From Carya illinoinensis (lineage: Eukaryota; Streptophyta; Magnoliopsida; Fagales; Juglandaceae): DNA of 64,000 bases. The stretch is taken from NCBI RefSeq assembly GCF_018687715.1, contig NC_056762.1:16897864-16961863 (forward strand), read 5' to 3'. Under the pieces are notes generated by a model. That model saw only the letters and a list, made by a program, of their open reading frames with translations, was not told the DNA's origin and made no database searches. The translations under genes and the position numbers were made by a program. Numbering within the stretch: the stretch's first letter is position 1; each line of letters starts with the position of its first letter. Shown here piece by piece: positions 35,919 to 46,095 of the stretch.

Positions 35919-36960
35919 AACATCGAGACTAGATTGGCTGGTTTGAAAAGGAAGTATCTTTCCAAAGGGGGTAGAATCACTCTTATTAAAAGTATGTTAT
36001 CCAATCTCCCTAAGTACTTTCTTTCTTTATTCTCAGTTCCTCTTCGAGTGGCTTATAGTATGGAAAAAATCTTTTGTATTTTTTGCAGGGTGGACTTGGA
36101 AATGAGAAATAGTTCCACTTGACTAAATGGGATAAGATTTGTTCCCCCCCCCCCCCCCTCCCCCCCGGCGGGGCACCCTTTTTTTCTTGTGGTGGTTTGG
36201 GGATATGAAAGCTGAGTACTTTCAACAAAGCCTTACTCGGGAAATGGCTTTGGAGGTACCATCAAGAAGGTGATGCTTTAAGGGCTGGGAGGATTGTTTT
36301 TTGCAGTTTCAAATTTAAGGTGGGTCGAGGCACTAGGGTCAGATTTTGGTTTGATGTCTGGTGCAGTGAGACTGCTGTCAAGGAGTCTTTTCCTTCTCTT
36401 TTCAAAAGAGCATCATACAAGGAAGCTTCAGTTGCTGTTCATATGGACATTTCAAATGGCCTGCTGCAGTGGAATGTGCCATTTATAAGAGTAGTGCAAG
36501 ATTGGGAACTGGGAGATATTTCTAACTTACAATGTGCATTGACTTTGGAGCATGGTGTAGCGGGCAAACTGTTGTGGATTCATCCCGGGAACTAGAACTT
36601 CTTAGCAAGGTCATTTTATAATGCTTTGACTTCCCAACCTTCTACTACATTCCCTTGGAAGCGTATTTGGAAAAGCAAAGTGCATGTAAAAGTTGTTTTT
36701 TTTGGTTAGCTGGTTTCTCATGGAAAAGTCCTAACCAAAGACAAGCTGAGGAAGTGCAGTATTTTCATAATGGATTGTTGCTTTATGTGCAAAAGGAATG
36801 GAGAATCAACAGACCACCTTCTTCTCCATTGTGATGTGGCGAAGGCTCTTTGGGATGATATATTTGCAAGGATGGATATGGAAAATGGTGCCTTTATGGT
36901 GTATATGGAACGAGTGGAATGGACGTTGCTTTGGTAATAGAGAATGTTCTTTTTTTGTTT
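35919..36960 (+). pseudogene. LINE ORF2 C-terminal half (resumed after the Tekay insertion)
   Basis: Joined to 26844, the frame continues as [11 protein letters not shown] and then [20 protein letters not shown], the usual plant LINE block after the reverse transcriptase. Later pieces (ALLGKWLWRYHQEGDALRAG, VGRGTRVRFWFDVWC and, near 36740-36860, DKLRKC...CxxC...HLLLHC) form the zf-RVT region. Slips occur at the poly-C tract and elsewhere, and the 3' end merges into the poly-G tract. Confidence 0.85.
36144..36166 (+). repeat. Poly-C tract
   Basis: A run of 23 bases is all C except one T at 36159. It shifts the LINE ORF2 frame. Confidence 0.9.
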
Positions 36961-36963
36961 TTT

Positions 36964-36965
<2 letters not shown>

Positions 36966-37001
<36 letters not shown>
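36966..37001 (+). repeat. Poly-G tract of 36 bases
   Basis: An uninterrupted G run follows a T-rich stretch in the LINE 3' region. It could form G-quadruplexes or be an assembly or polymerase-slippage artefact. Confidence 0.9.
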
Positions 37002-37002
<1 letters not shown>

Positions 37003-37178
37003 AATTAGAGTTTTATTTTATCAATGTTTGTTACTTTGTGTTAAGGCACTTGCATTAGAGGGGGTTAATCTAAATGACTTGTAAGCTTCTTTTTTGGTTA
37101 GTGTGCTGTAATTAGGTATATTTCTCTTGTATGCTACCTGTGTTTGCCTAATTATGAGGATTAATAAATTTTTCTTGT

Positions 37179-37209
37179 AAAAAAAAAAAAGAAATATCCT
37201 TGCACTTTG
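37179..37209 (+). repeat. LINE poly(A) tail and right target duplication
   Basis: Twelve A residues (37179-37190) and one G are followed by the exact 18-bp duplication (37192-37209) matching 21299-21316. This fixes the LINE 3' end. Intron sequence of the host gene continues after it. Confidence 0.92.
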
Positions 37210-37847
37210 GTATCCTCATAGAAGGTAACTGGCAATGATGTGGTGATGGGTGGGAAACATGTTTTTCTCTCCTTCTACTCAATTCCTTCTCTTTTTCTAC
37301 GATATTTGATAACAGAATAGCAGAGTAGGTCAATTGAACCTAGCTTTGAAACATCTCGTCCACATATCTCATCTTCGTAGTGCTGAATCTTTTAGGCCGA
37401 TCTAGTACCATCCTCAAGGTGGTTTGCCCATTGGACCTTAGGCTTACACATTAATCATCATTGATGATATATTCTCTGATGCATTTTGCTTTGAAGCGCC
37501 TCACTCTATCATTTGGACTTTTCATGAATTACTGTTACTGCCAGCAATACCAGTTGAACGTGTTTTCTGCAGTTATATTAGTTTTAAATCGCTCAATATG
37601 TATGTGGACCACTTCTGTTGCACGTTAGAATGAATTGAGTATGTTCTCTGGTAAGCTGAGCTATGTTTGTACTTGATTCTTTTAACTCCGTGACTGCAAC
37701 TTCCATTTGTTTTTCTTTCTTTTTATATTGTACTGTATTAACTTTTTTTGAAGGTATCAATGAACATCTGGATGTCGAGACTTAAATATTTCTACAACAA
37801 CTTTTTTCTAGCTGTTGGCATGTAGTTGTGCAGGAAAGGCATCAGTC

Positions 37848-39205
37848 ATGATGGATCTGATCACGTTGTTTTCTGAGTTAGCGGCTACCCTCATAATTTT
37901 GGTGACAAGGCCTTGTTCGCTTTTCAAACTAGCATGCTTCTTCACTATGAAAACTGTTTTCATCGTAATTCACACTTGGATGGAGTTGGTAAGGGCTACA
38001 TTTGGCTTCCACGTGAATCTATTCTCCAGAACCATGGTGTTGACAGTTGCGCTTATATCTCTGCCTGTACGAATTTTGAATGCCTTAAAGAGAGAGAGAC
38101 AGGTCAGTACTATGTTCACTTAGTTATTTCCAGTCCAGTGCTTTCAGATTATTGTAGCTGAGCTTGTGCTTTTCTTCTGATTGTCAATTTGTTGGAGTTA
38201 TGCACACGACACAACATTGAGCAAAGGTATAATTTTGATGAGACTGTTGATAGGTATAGGGCAACGAGTTGGAACAATTTTTTGAAGTATGAAACTTGCC
38301 AAAGATGATGCTTTAGTCTCTGTGAAGTTTATGCCAGGTTTATTATATTATCTACCTGGCAATGTGATGACGGTTACTTTTAGCGTTCATTTAAATGTGT
38401 GACAAACTAGGGTAAAATTTATGTTTGGTTTTTACTGATCAAAAAAATTTATGTTTGGTTTTCTTAAAGGTTTACCCTTGACCTCCAGCGCTGAAGAGCA
38501 TTCCATGAATGGGTTCTTTATAGAATAGCGTGACTATCGCTGCACTTGGATTCTTAGGACGAATATTTCATACAAGGGTGCAGTTGAATATATACCGGGA
38601 TGGCCTACCAAAAGTTACTTTGTTTTTGGGCCTCAAATAGACCAGAGAACATTTCTGAGGGATTTTTTCTTTTCAGCATTCGAGTTTATATTTCTCTGGA
38701 CAATAACTGTGTAAGATTTTTGTGCCCGCTTTGAGTCTAGGGTGAAGGATTTCGTTGGTTCACCGTGTCTGCTTTTGCTTCTGACAAGGTGTATGTTTGT
38801 TTTTACTCAGCTTTGTCGTGCTCCGCTAATCTATCAGAATGTGTCCATTTAATTTATGCACTTTTTTCTTGTGCTTGTAATTTTCAGCTCCCAACATATT
38901 CTAGATATGTGGCTCTTATTCTGTGCAGCTTGAATTGTATCTGCATGATATCCAGATCGAGTTGGAGAATCTTGAATGGGATAGGAAGGAATTGGTAGAC
39001 GATCTTCGAACAGCCATTAAAGAACGTAAAAGGATGGAGTTGATATTAGCAGAGGTTGAAGAAGAACATGACAAGGCCATTGCCAAAATTGAACAATTAG
39101 AGGGTGAGGTACAGATGTCATACTGTAGTATTATGAGAAATTTTATTCGCTGGATTGAATGCATGCTTTCTGAGAACGTCATAGAACAATTAAGGTTTAA
39201 ATTCT

Positions 39206-39249
<44 letters not shown>

Positions 39250-40797
39250 AAACTAATTTTTATGGCAAGTTGTGTGGCACTTACGGTGAAAGCTATGAAA
39301 CACCTAAGTTTGTTTGTTGGAAAATGATAGGGATCCCACTCGTGGATCCCGCTAACTTGTCCTGCTCCCTTTTTTTTTTTTTTTTGAATTTTTTTTTACA
39401 GAAAGATTAAGAAAATTATATTTAATTATATTGTGAATTTTATTCATTTTTTAAAAATATTTAAAAGTGTTAAAAATATATTTTTTTAACACTTTTAAAT
39501 ATTTTTAAAAAATGAATAAAATTCACAATATAATTAAATATAATTTTCGTTAATCTTTCTATAAACAAAAAATTAAAAAAAAAAAGAAAAAAAAAGAAAG
39601 AAGCGGGACAAGTTAGCAAGATCCCCAGCGGGATCTCTAGGATTGTCCTTGTTTGTTTCAGTCTTGAACAAATAATGTCAGAAAATATTCTCAGTTAATG
39701 TCTTTTCAAGTTTCTTATTTTCTGCATCTGATTGATAGCCTGAGAATGGTTTTTTTTAATAAGTAAAAAAAATTTATCAAAACAAGTAAATATGCATAAC
39801 CCAACTAACAGGAAGTATGCAGAAAAACCACTAACTCGACCTGCCCGCATGATCCGACTCGACTTGATCGGATACAGTCGGGGGGAATACCATCCAACCT
39901 GCTAAATGTCGGATGGAACCCGGCACTTAAAATCGCTTTTTACACATGTATCAACCCCTTGCCCCCACTTCTCTTAGCTCCTGCTGCCCGACTTCTGTCT
40001 TCTCATTGCAGTTCGTCACCACCTCCATTCATTGGAAAGTTACAGGTCCTATTGGCTCCAAGACGACTTCTTGTTGCTCGGTTTTCTTCTTTGATGGGTT
40101 AGGTTTGTTCTTCTTCGATGATATTTAGTTTTCTTCATACTTTTTTTATTGTTAACAGTTTCAGGATCTGAAAAATGAGAATCTTCGGCTGAAAGAAATT
40201 AAGGATGAGGTTTATTGGAGCATTAAAGGTCCAGATGACATGGACAATGGCCAAAACACTGGCTTTTCTGAAAGCTCTGGCATTCCCTATGGGATCTCGT
40301 CATGGAAATCCAGTTACAATGGAAGTGGTATCTTTCTCCAAGACCCGATGATGTCCAAAGACACTTGGGGAGATGAGGAAAAACCTAAAACAAAGTTTCT
40401 GAATTTCTTAAAAGCCCGCATCCAGCCACTTAACCCTGACATCATCTCCAGACAATTAGATATGGATGAAGTTCTTGGCCAACGCAGGGAGGTTGCAATG
40501 TCACATAGCCTTTTCAGTGCGGTGTTATCACTTTTGGTTGGAATAATTATCTGGGAAGCTGAAGACCCGTGCATGCCCCTTGTGGTTGCCCTCTTCACGG
40601 TTGTTGGCATGTCCTTGAAGAGTGTATTCGAGCTTTTCTCCACCATAAAGATCAAACATGCTTCTGATGCAGTCGCTCTCTTAAGCTTCAATTGGTTCGT
40701 ACTTGGCATGCTTACCTACCCGGCACTGCCAAGAGTTGCCAGAATGTTAGCTCCAATGTCTTTAATGGTTGTGGACAAACTTGTTAGCTCGCTTTGA
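37848..40797 (+). CDS. Conserved plant coiled-coil membrane protein (three coding exons)
   Basis: Exons are 37848-38102 (from ATG; acceptor TTGTGCAG ends at 37833, donor GACAG|GTCAGT), 38929-39108 (acceptor TGTGCAG, donor GAG|GTACAG) and 40159-40797 (stop TGA). All junctions are phase 0 and give 357 residues. Residues 1-85 have hydrophobic helices (about 8-20, 27-45, 62-75). Residues 82-165 are charged with heptad spacing, a coiled coil crossing both splice junctions. Residues 263-277, 283-298 and 316-334 are predicted membrane segments. I recall a plant-specific family of unknown function with this layout (Arabidopsis At5g45310 type), not verified. It is the only intact gene in the window; codons are uninterrupted and splice sites canonical. 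The function is unknown. Confidence 0.82.
39209..39245 (+). repeat. Poly-T tract in intron 3
   Basis: About 37 consecutive T residues lie 100 bases after the exon 3 donor. They may be the tail of a retroposed sequence on the other strand, or simple slippage. Confidence 0.8.
39328..39639. mobile_element. Foldback MITE-like element in intron 3
   Basis: The two halves are inverted copies around a centre near 39470. The outer arms share GATCCCGCTAACTTGTCC (left) with GGGACAAGTTAGCAAGATCC (right), and the inner AT-rich arms pair almost completely. TA flanks both ends, suggesting a TA target as in Tc1/mariner-type MITEs, but the terminal repeat does not look like classic Stowaway. Confidence 0.75.
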
Positions 40798-40921
40798 TCT
40801 TTCCTGAGTTTAGAACTGCTTGGCTCTTTCCGTAACATGTAAATATATCATATACCATGGAACATGGTGTTTGTTCATCTTGCTAATGCTTCTTATAGCT
40901 ATTGTACGGAAGCAGTGGTTA

Positions 40922-41130
40922 AGGCCTACTTTGGATATTGAGTTCAGATGATTTTTTTTTTTTCCCTTCGGTATATTAAGATAAAAGTTCAATAAACGGT
41001 TAGAATATTATTTTTGTTTTAAAATTTGCAAAAGTTAGAATTGTTTATTATATTTTATTTAAAAATTTAAAAAAATTAAAATAATTAAATGAAATGAATT
41101 GAGATAGTTTTATTATTCAAACAAAGCCTT
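40922..41130. mobile_element. hAT-like MITE downstream of the host gene
   Basis: The ends are AGGCCTACTTTGGATA and, inverted, AAGGCTTTGTTTGAATA. The interior is the AT-rich pattern typical of a common tree MITE family. The possible 8-bp flanks match at five of eight bases. It lies just past the probable 3' UTR. Confidence 0.55.
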
Positions 41131-41480
41131 AGTTGTCCATGACTCCGTTTGTATATGTTGCCATAAATCCCGTCTTTTTTCATTTTTAATTTTTTTTGGG
41201 CTTTGTTTCCTTTCGTGATAAGGGTTCCTGATAAGGTATTTTGGTCCATCAAGGATCGTTGAAAAATTGTTTTTTGTTTTTTTAAAGCATTTTGTGTATT
41301 TTTTTAAAAGATTCTAAAAAAAACAATACTAACAAACAAAAAGCTTGGTTGTATAAATCAAATTATGTTAGTTCTCCTCTAAGCTTACTTTGGTAGAGGA
41401 AGTTTTGGTGGATGGCAAGTCTCGTCTTGCTCGTTGAGTGAGGAAGGGAAAATCTATTGTGCGTATTAATGGTGGGAGGA

Positions 41481-42795
41481 ATGGAGGATTTGGAGGAGAG
41501 ATGTGAGAATCTAAAACTAACAGCAGAAGAGAATTTGATAATGAAAAAAAATCTAGTTGCAAGCATAATTGTGTACTAATATGTACACCAATTTATTGTG
41601 ATTGGTCCAAAAGTAGATTTTATTAAAAACAGTATTAATTTAAATTTTAAGTATGAAAGAATCAATATTGGTACACAGATTAGTGTACGACTTTGCTTAT
41701 ATGAAGCAAAACTCTTCGAAAATTGAACTTGAGGTAGATTAATTGGGGAAGTTGAAGATTGAATGTGAGAGAAGTATGGTGGGGAAATTGATCTTGAATC
41801 ATAAGGTAAGGAAGTTGTCAGACCCACAATGAGCAAGATCTGGAAGTTAAGTGGGACTTTTATCATAAGATCAGTCAGAACTTGTACGTGGTGAAATTTG
41901 AAAACCAGAGGGACAGGGGACGAGTCTTGGATGGAAAACCATGGCTCTTTGACAATCAACTCCTAATTCTGAATCCATTTGATGGATTAATGCCTCCTCA
42001 TAAAATGTGCTTCGATCAGAAAGTCTTCTGGATCCACTTGAACAACCTTCCATTGGCGTGTTTGTTCTGAGAGGTTGGATAGAAAATTGGTGCCTCTTTG
42101 GTTGTGTGTGAGAGGTGGATGTGAGTGGGGAGTATTGAATGGGGAAATCATCTGAGGGTGAATATTGAAGTGGATATTAGGAAGGCCATAACAAAAGGTA
42201 GAACTGTAAACTTGGAGGGGAATAAGTTGTGGGTGTCCTTAACATACGAAAAACTACCTAAAATCTATTTTAAGTGTGGTAGAATTAAACATGATAATGA
42301 TGGTTGTAAGGGGGTGAATGGGAAGAGGGGTAGTATGTAATATGGTAGCTGGTTGTGAGACCAGTTCAGATCCAAAGGGAAAATTGTTGAGAAGATGGGG
42401 AGCTTTGGGCAGGAGGATGAAGGGGAGACTAGTGAAAGGGGGATTAGGGGAAGTGAGACTACAGAAAATTCTGCTCCGAGAATAATGGAGACATTAGAGG
42501 TGATGGAAACTGATGTGGATGTGCTGGTTGAAGGCAAGACTAGTGGGGGGATTCGGGATGGGGTTGAGATTCCTGCAAACATTGTGTTTGAAGAAATGCT
42601 AGAGGGTAGTATTGGAAGTGGAAACAGGGAGGATGTTGCTAGTATTATGCAGTCTATTAAGAGGGAGGGCGTGGGGAGTGATATGGGTGCTGAAGGAAGG
42701 GATATTTCACAGGTTGAGTTGGAGTTTGAAGATAGTCCTCAACAGCTTGTGAATGCTGACATTTGCATTGAGAGTTGTATGGAGACAAGGGAGTA
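41481..42795 (+). pseudogene. LINE ORF1 with DUF4283 and zinc-knuckle regions
   Basis: The start ATG at 41481 gives MEDLEERCENLKLTAEENL, a usual plant LINE ORF1 start. A MITE at 41561-41698 breaks it. The DUF4283 RNA-binding-like domain resumes as VVKFENQRDRGRVLDGKPWL (from about 41882) and VFWIHLNNLPLACLF. It is followed after a stop by NLEGNKLWVSLTYEKLPKIY and a degraded knuckle (FKCGRIKHDNDGC, about 42266-42304). An acidic linker (42395-42796) precedes ORF2. This ORF1 is of a different type from that of the LINE in the intron. Confidence 0.8.
41561..41698. mobile_element. Small MITE inside LINE ORF1
   Basis: Imperfect inverted ends of about 30 bases share AAGCA, then GTACACTAAT-like and TGTACACCAAT/TGTGTACCAAT blocks. 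The interior is AT-rich. It interrupts the ORF1 frame. The target duplication is not clear. Confidence 0.65.
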
Positions 42796-42999
42796 GAGGA
42801 GATGGAAAATAAGAGCAAGTAGGAATGGTTGTCAAAAGCTTATTGTGGGTTCTTATGGGGGTGAAAGGAAGATACAAGTGAGAGGAGCAGTGAATGAGGT
42901 GAATGGGGTAGTGAAGAGGCGCAGAAGGCTTGGGAAGGAGTTAAGGGGTGAAAATAACATGTTATTGGTGAAGGCTGTGAAACAGCCTTGCCAAGAATT

Positions 43000-44195
43000 A
43001 TGAAAATACTAAGTTGGAACTGTGGGGGGCTTGGGAACTCTTGGATAGTTCAAAACCTTCAATGGTTGAACTTGAAAAAGTCTTCATAAAGGAAGAGGTT
43101 GTTGAGGCTCTAAAACAAATGGCCCCTTTAAAGTCTCCAAGACTAGATGGTTATGGAGCATGCTTTTATCAGGCTTATTGGAGTATTGTGGGAGAAGAGG
43201 TAAGTAATGCTATCTTGGCTTTTTTTAATGGAGAGGGCAGCTTGGAGGAAACTGTTAACTGCACCTATATTGCCTTAATTCCTAAATTAGCTAACCCTGC
43301 TATATTGCTAGTGAATTCAGGCCTATCAGCCTATGTAATGTATTATACAAGTTGGTGTCTAAGGTATTGGATAATAAGTTTAAAGGAATCCTTCCTCAGA
43401 TAATTTCAGGCAATCAAAGTGTATTTATTGAGGGAAGACTAATTACATATAATGTGATAATAGCTTATGAAGCTCTCCATACCATGAAAGTAAGGCAAAG
43501 AGGAAGGGTGGGCAGTATGGCACTCAAATTAGAAATGTCCAAAGCCTATGATAGGATTGAGTGGCTGTATTTGCAGGTAGTATTGGAGAAGATGGGGTTT
43601 GCGAAAAGGTGGATTAATTTGATGATGAAATGTGTGTCATCTATGAATTATTCTGTGTTAGTTAATGGTGAGCCAGGGAAGACTATAAAACTCTCAAGGT
43701 GGATTAGACAATGGGACACTATATCCCCTTATCTTTTCATTCTATGTATGAGGGTTTGACAGCTTTGATTAATGTAGCTGAGAGGATAGGGTTGTTAAGA
43801 GGGGTTGTTGTTTCTAGAGGGGGCACTAAAATTAGTTATCTACTTTTTGCAGATGACTGTGTCATCTATGGGATGGCCAAGCTATCTGAATGGCAGCAAA
43901 TACAAAGTTGAAGATATATGAGGGTGCCTCGGGCCAATGCTTGAATTTTCAAAAGACCACTATCTTCTTTAGTTCAAATACTGATCAAGCGTAGCAAGTG
44001 TTTTAGCTTGTGGAAGTTAAGAGAAGTATCTCGGGTTGCCAACCATGGTGGGAAGGGCAAAGTTTACAGAATTCAGAAACCTGAAGGAGAGGGTATGGGC
44101 AAAGATTTCGAATTGGAAAAACACTTGGTTGTCATAGGCTGGGAAAGAAGTTTTGCTCAAAGCTGTTGTTCAAGTAGTGCCAACTTATGCTATAG
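43000..44195 (+). pseudogene. LINE ORF2, endonuclease deleted and 3' end lost
   Basis: ORF2 starts at the ATG at 43000 (MKILSWNCGGLGNSWIVQNL). Within about 30 residues it is in the reverse transcriptase approach region (VFIKEEVVEALKQMAPLKSP), so the APE domain is missing. The core follows in several frames: QSVFIEGRLITYNVIIAYEA, MALKLEMSKAYDRIEW, the GRWIRQWDTISPYLF equivalent of GxRQGDPLSPYLF, and catalytic ISYLLFADDCVIYG near 43830-43870. It ends abruptly in VLLKAVVQVVPTYAI at about 44195, joined to a gypsy gag. Confidence 0.85.
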
Positions 44196-44870
44196 AGGGT
44201 GGTTTAGAACTCTCCGACCAGGATCAATCAACAGCTTCGAGGAATTGGCCAAGCAGTTCTTAACACAATTTATGCCAAGTAGAAGGTGACGACGCCCATC
44301 GGCATACCTTTTAACAGTTAAGCAGAGAGAAGAAGAGAATCTGAAGACATACCTCACCCGTTTTAATATAGAGAGGTTGACAACCGAAGATCAAGACAAG
44401 AAAATCACTCTAGCCTCCCTCCTGGGTGGGATTTGGCCGCGCAGCCCTTTTATGGTCGAGTTAGCCAGGAGGACCCCATCTACTCTGAGGGAGTTCATGG
44501 ACAGGGCAGATGACTTCGTAAATTCTGAAGATACACTGCAAGCCCTTGTAGACCGGAGAAGAGATGAGCAGAGGGCAGAATGTAAGAACAACCTAGGTGA
44601 CAAGAAACTTACGTCAGGTCATCGGGATAGAAGACAAGAAAGATGACCATAGCACAACAATAGATTGATGTACAATAATCTATATGTGCAAGAAAGGGAG
44701 GAGCCGGATAGAGAGTATTGCCAGTCTAGAGCAGGCAATTGTTATTGTAAATACCACCAGACGGGTTCGCATTGGATAGAAGACTGCATGACCATGAAGA
44801 AAAGGGTCACTAAACTGGTGGGCATGGGAGAGTTAGAGCAAATGGTTGCAAAACGCTCAAAGCCTAAGTG
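44196..44870 (+). pseudogene. Ty3/gypsy gag fragment (Tat-like)
   Basis: The frame reads WFRTLRPGSINSFEELAKQF, a TGA/slip near 44288, then SAYLLTVKQREEENLKTYLT, LASLLGGIWPRSPFMVELAR and EFMDRADDFVNSEDTLQALV. Near 44740-44860 a His/Cys-containing region (CKYHQTGSHWIEDC) ends it. This is gag of the Tat-like gypsy group as I recall it. Its N-terminus is missing at the junction with the LINE and no pol follows. Confidence 0.75.
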
Positions 44871-45114
44871 ACGGTATGAATGAGAACACAGCTAGCAAAG
44901 AGAGGACAGCCCAGGTAGGCTACAAGATACTTGTGGCAGCAGTAGAGATGGAGTGCTCTCAAATGATGATAGGGACAGGGCGCCCCGAGGTGAAATCAGA
45001 TGAAGTTTCTCGACCGACGGTAGGATAGGAGAAACATATGGTGAGCAGGTTTCCTGCCCTAGGAATGCAGAGCACTTGGAGAAACCTTACCCATGATAAC
45101 AAAATCAGTCTCGC

Positions 45115-45765
45115 TTTACCCATAGAAGTGGGATGGAGGTCAAGTCTTCACGACATTGCAAAAGGGAAAGGTTAGGGACTGCCCAATCATTAAACACCAA
45201 TGACGAACTATTAGCCTCGTGGGTGCCATGTAAAAAGGTGGGAAAGGTCAAGGACCGCTTGACCTTTAAACACCAATGACGAGTTATCACACTCGCGGTG
45301 CTATGTAAAAAGGGGGCGGAGGTCAGTAGACCACGCCACCCCTAAACACCAATGATGAGCTATCAGCCTCATAGTGCCATGTAAAAAGGTCAGGGACCAC
45401 CCAATCATTAAACACCAATGACGAGCTATTAGCCTCGCAGTGCCATGTAGAAAGGCGAGAAAGGTCAGGGACCGCCAGACTTTTAAACACCAATGACGAG
45501 TTATCACACTCGCGGTGCAATGTAAAAAAGGCGCGGAGGTCAGTAGACCACGCCATCCTTAAACACCAATGATGAGTTATCAGACTCGTGGTGTCATGTA
45601 AAAAGGGTGTGGAGGTCAATAGACCACACCACCCTTAAACACCAATGACGAGAAATGAGTCTCGCGGTGCCGTGTAAAAAGGTGGGAAAGGTCAGGGATT
45701 GTCCGACCACTAAACATGAATGGCGAGCATCAGCCTCGCAGTGCCATGTACAAAGGAAATTCCTC
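45115..45765 (+). repeat. Eight tandem units of about 76 bp
   Basis: The anchor TAAACACCAATGACGAG starts at 45191, 45267, 45343, 45409, 45484, 45560, 45636 and 45711. Three spacer types alternate, giving a higher-order order P-Q-R-P-Q-R-R-Q. Such arrays are common in untranslated regions of Tat-lineage elements. All open frames here come from the repeat. Confidence 0.88.
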
Positions 45766-45882
45766 GATGGCCAAGTTAATCTTCTCGCTAGGAAGCCCAT
45801 CGCCACCAAAGCAAGGCTTAGGTATTTAAATCTCAACTTTGTACATTTTTATTATACTAACCAATTTTGTTTTTAGTAAACC

Positions 45883-46095
45883 AACGCCTTTGGGCGAGCA
45901 ACAGCACAAATGCCTATAGGCGAGCAAGAGTCAACTATACATATGCCTCTGGGCGGTCAACTATACATATGCCTCTGGGCGGTCAACTATACAAATGCCT
46001 CCAGGCGAGCAACCATACAAACACCTCTAGGCGAGCAAAAGGACAAACGCTTCTAGGAGAGCAACACGACCAACAACTCTGGGCGAGTAAGTACT
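45883..46095 (+). repeat. About eight tandem units of 26-30 bp
   Basis: Units share AxxGCCTxTGGGCGAGCAA followed by ACxATACAA-like spacers. They are short and diverged and lie just downstream of the 76-bp array. Confidence 0.8.

Larger units (their letters stand above)
21317..37191 (+). mobile_element. L1-type LINE with nested elements, in the host-gene intron
   Basis: The LINE has a short leader, ORF1 remnants, ORF2 starting at 25942 and a poly(A) tail at 37179-37190, bounded by the 18-bp duplication. It is interrupted by a gag-only LTR element (22677-24878) and a Tekay-like element (26845-35918). Without these, about 4.6 kb of LINE remains. ORF2 has lost its endonuclease domain and both ORFs have stops and slips. 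The first 20 bases are an inverted copy of the flanking target (see findings). Confidence 0.88.

Noticed and set aside
41363..41566. Minus-strand frame of 67 aa
   Set aside because: It is antisense to the LINE ORF1 start (MEDLEERCEN) at 41481.
45115..46095. Possible CRISPR array
   Set aside because: Repeats are 76 bp and 26-30 bp with related, not unique, spacers, in a eukaryotic retroelement. No cas genes are present.
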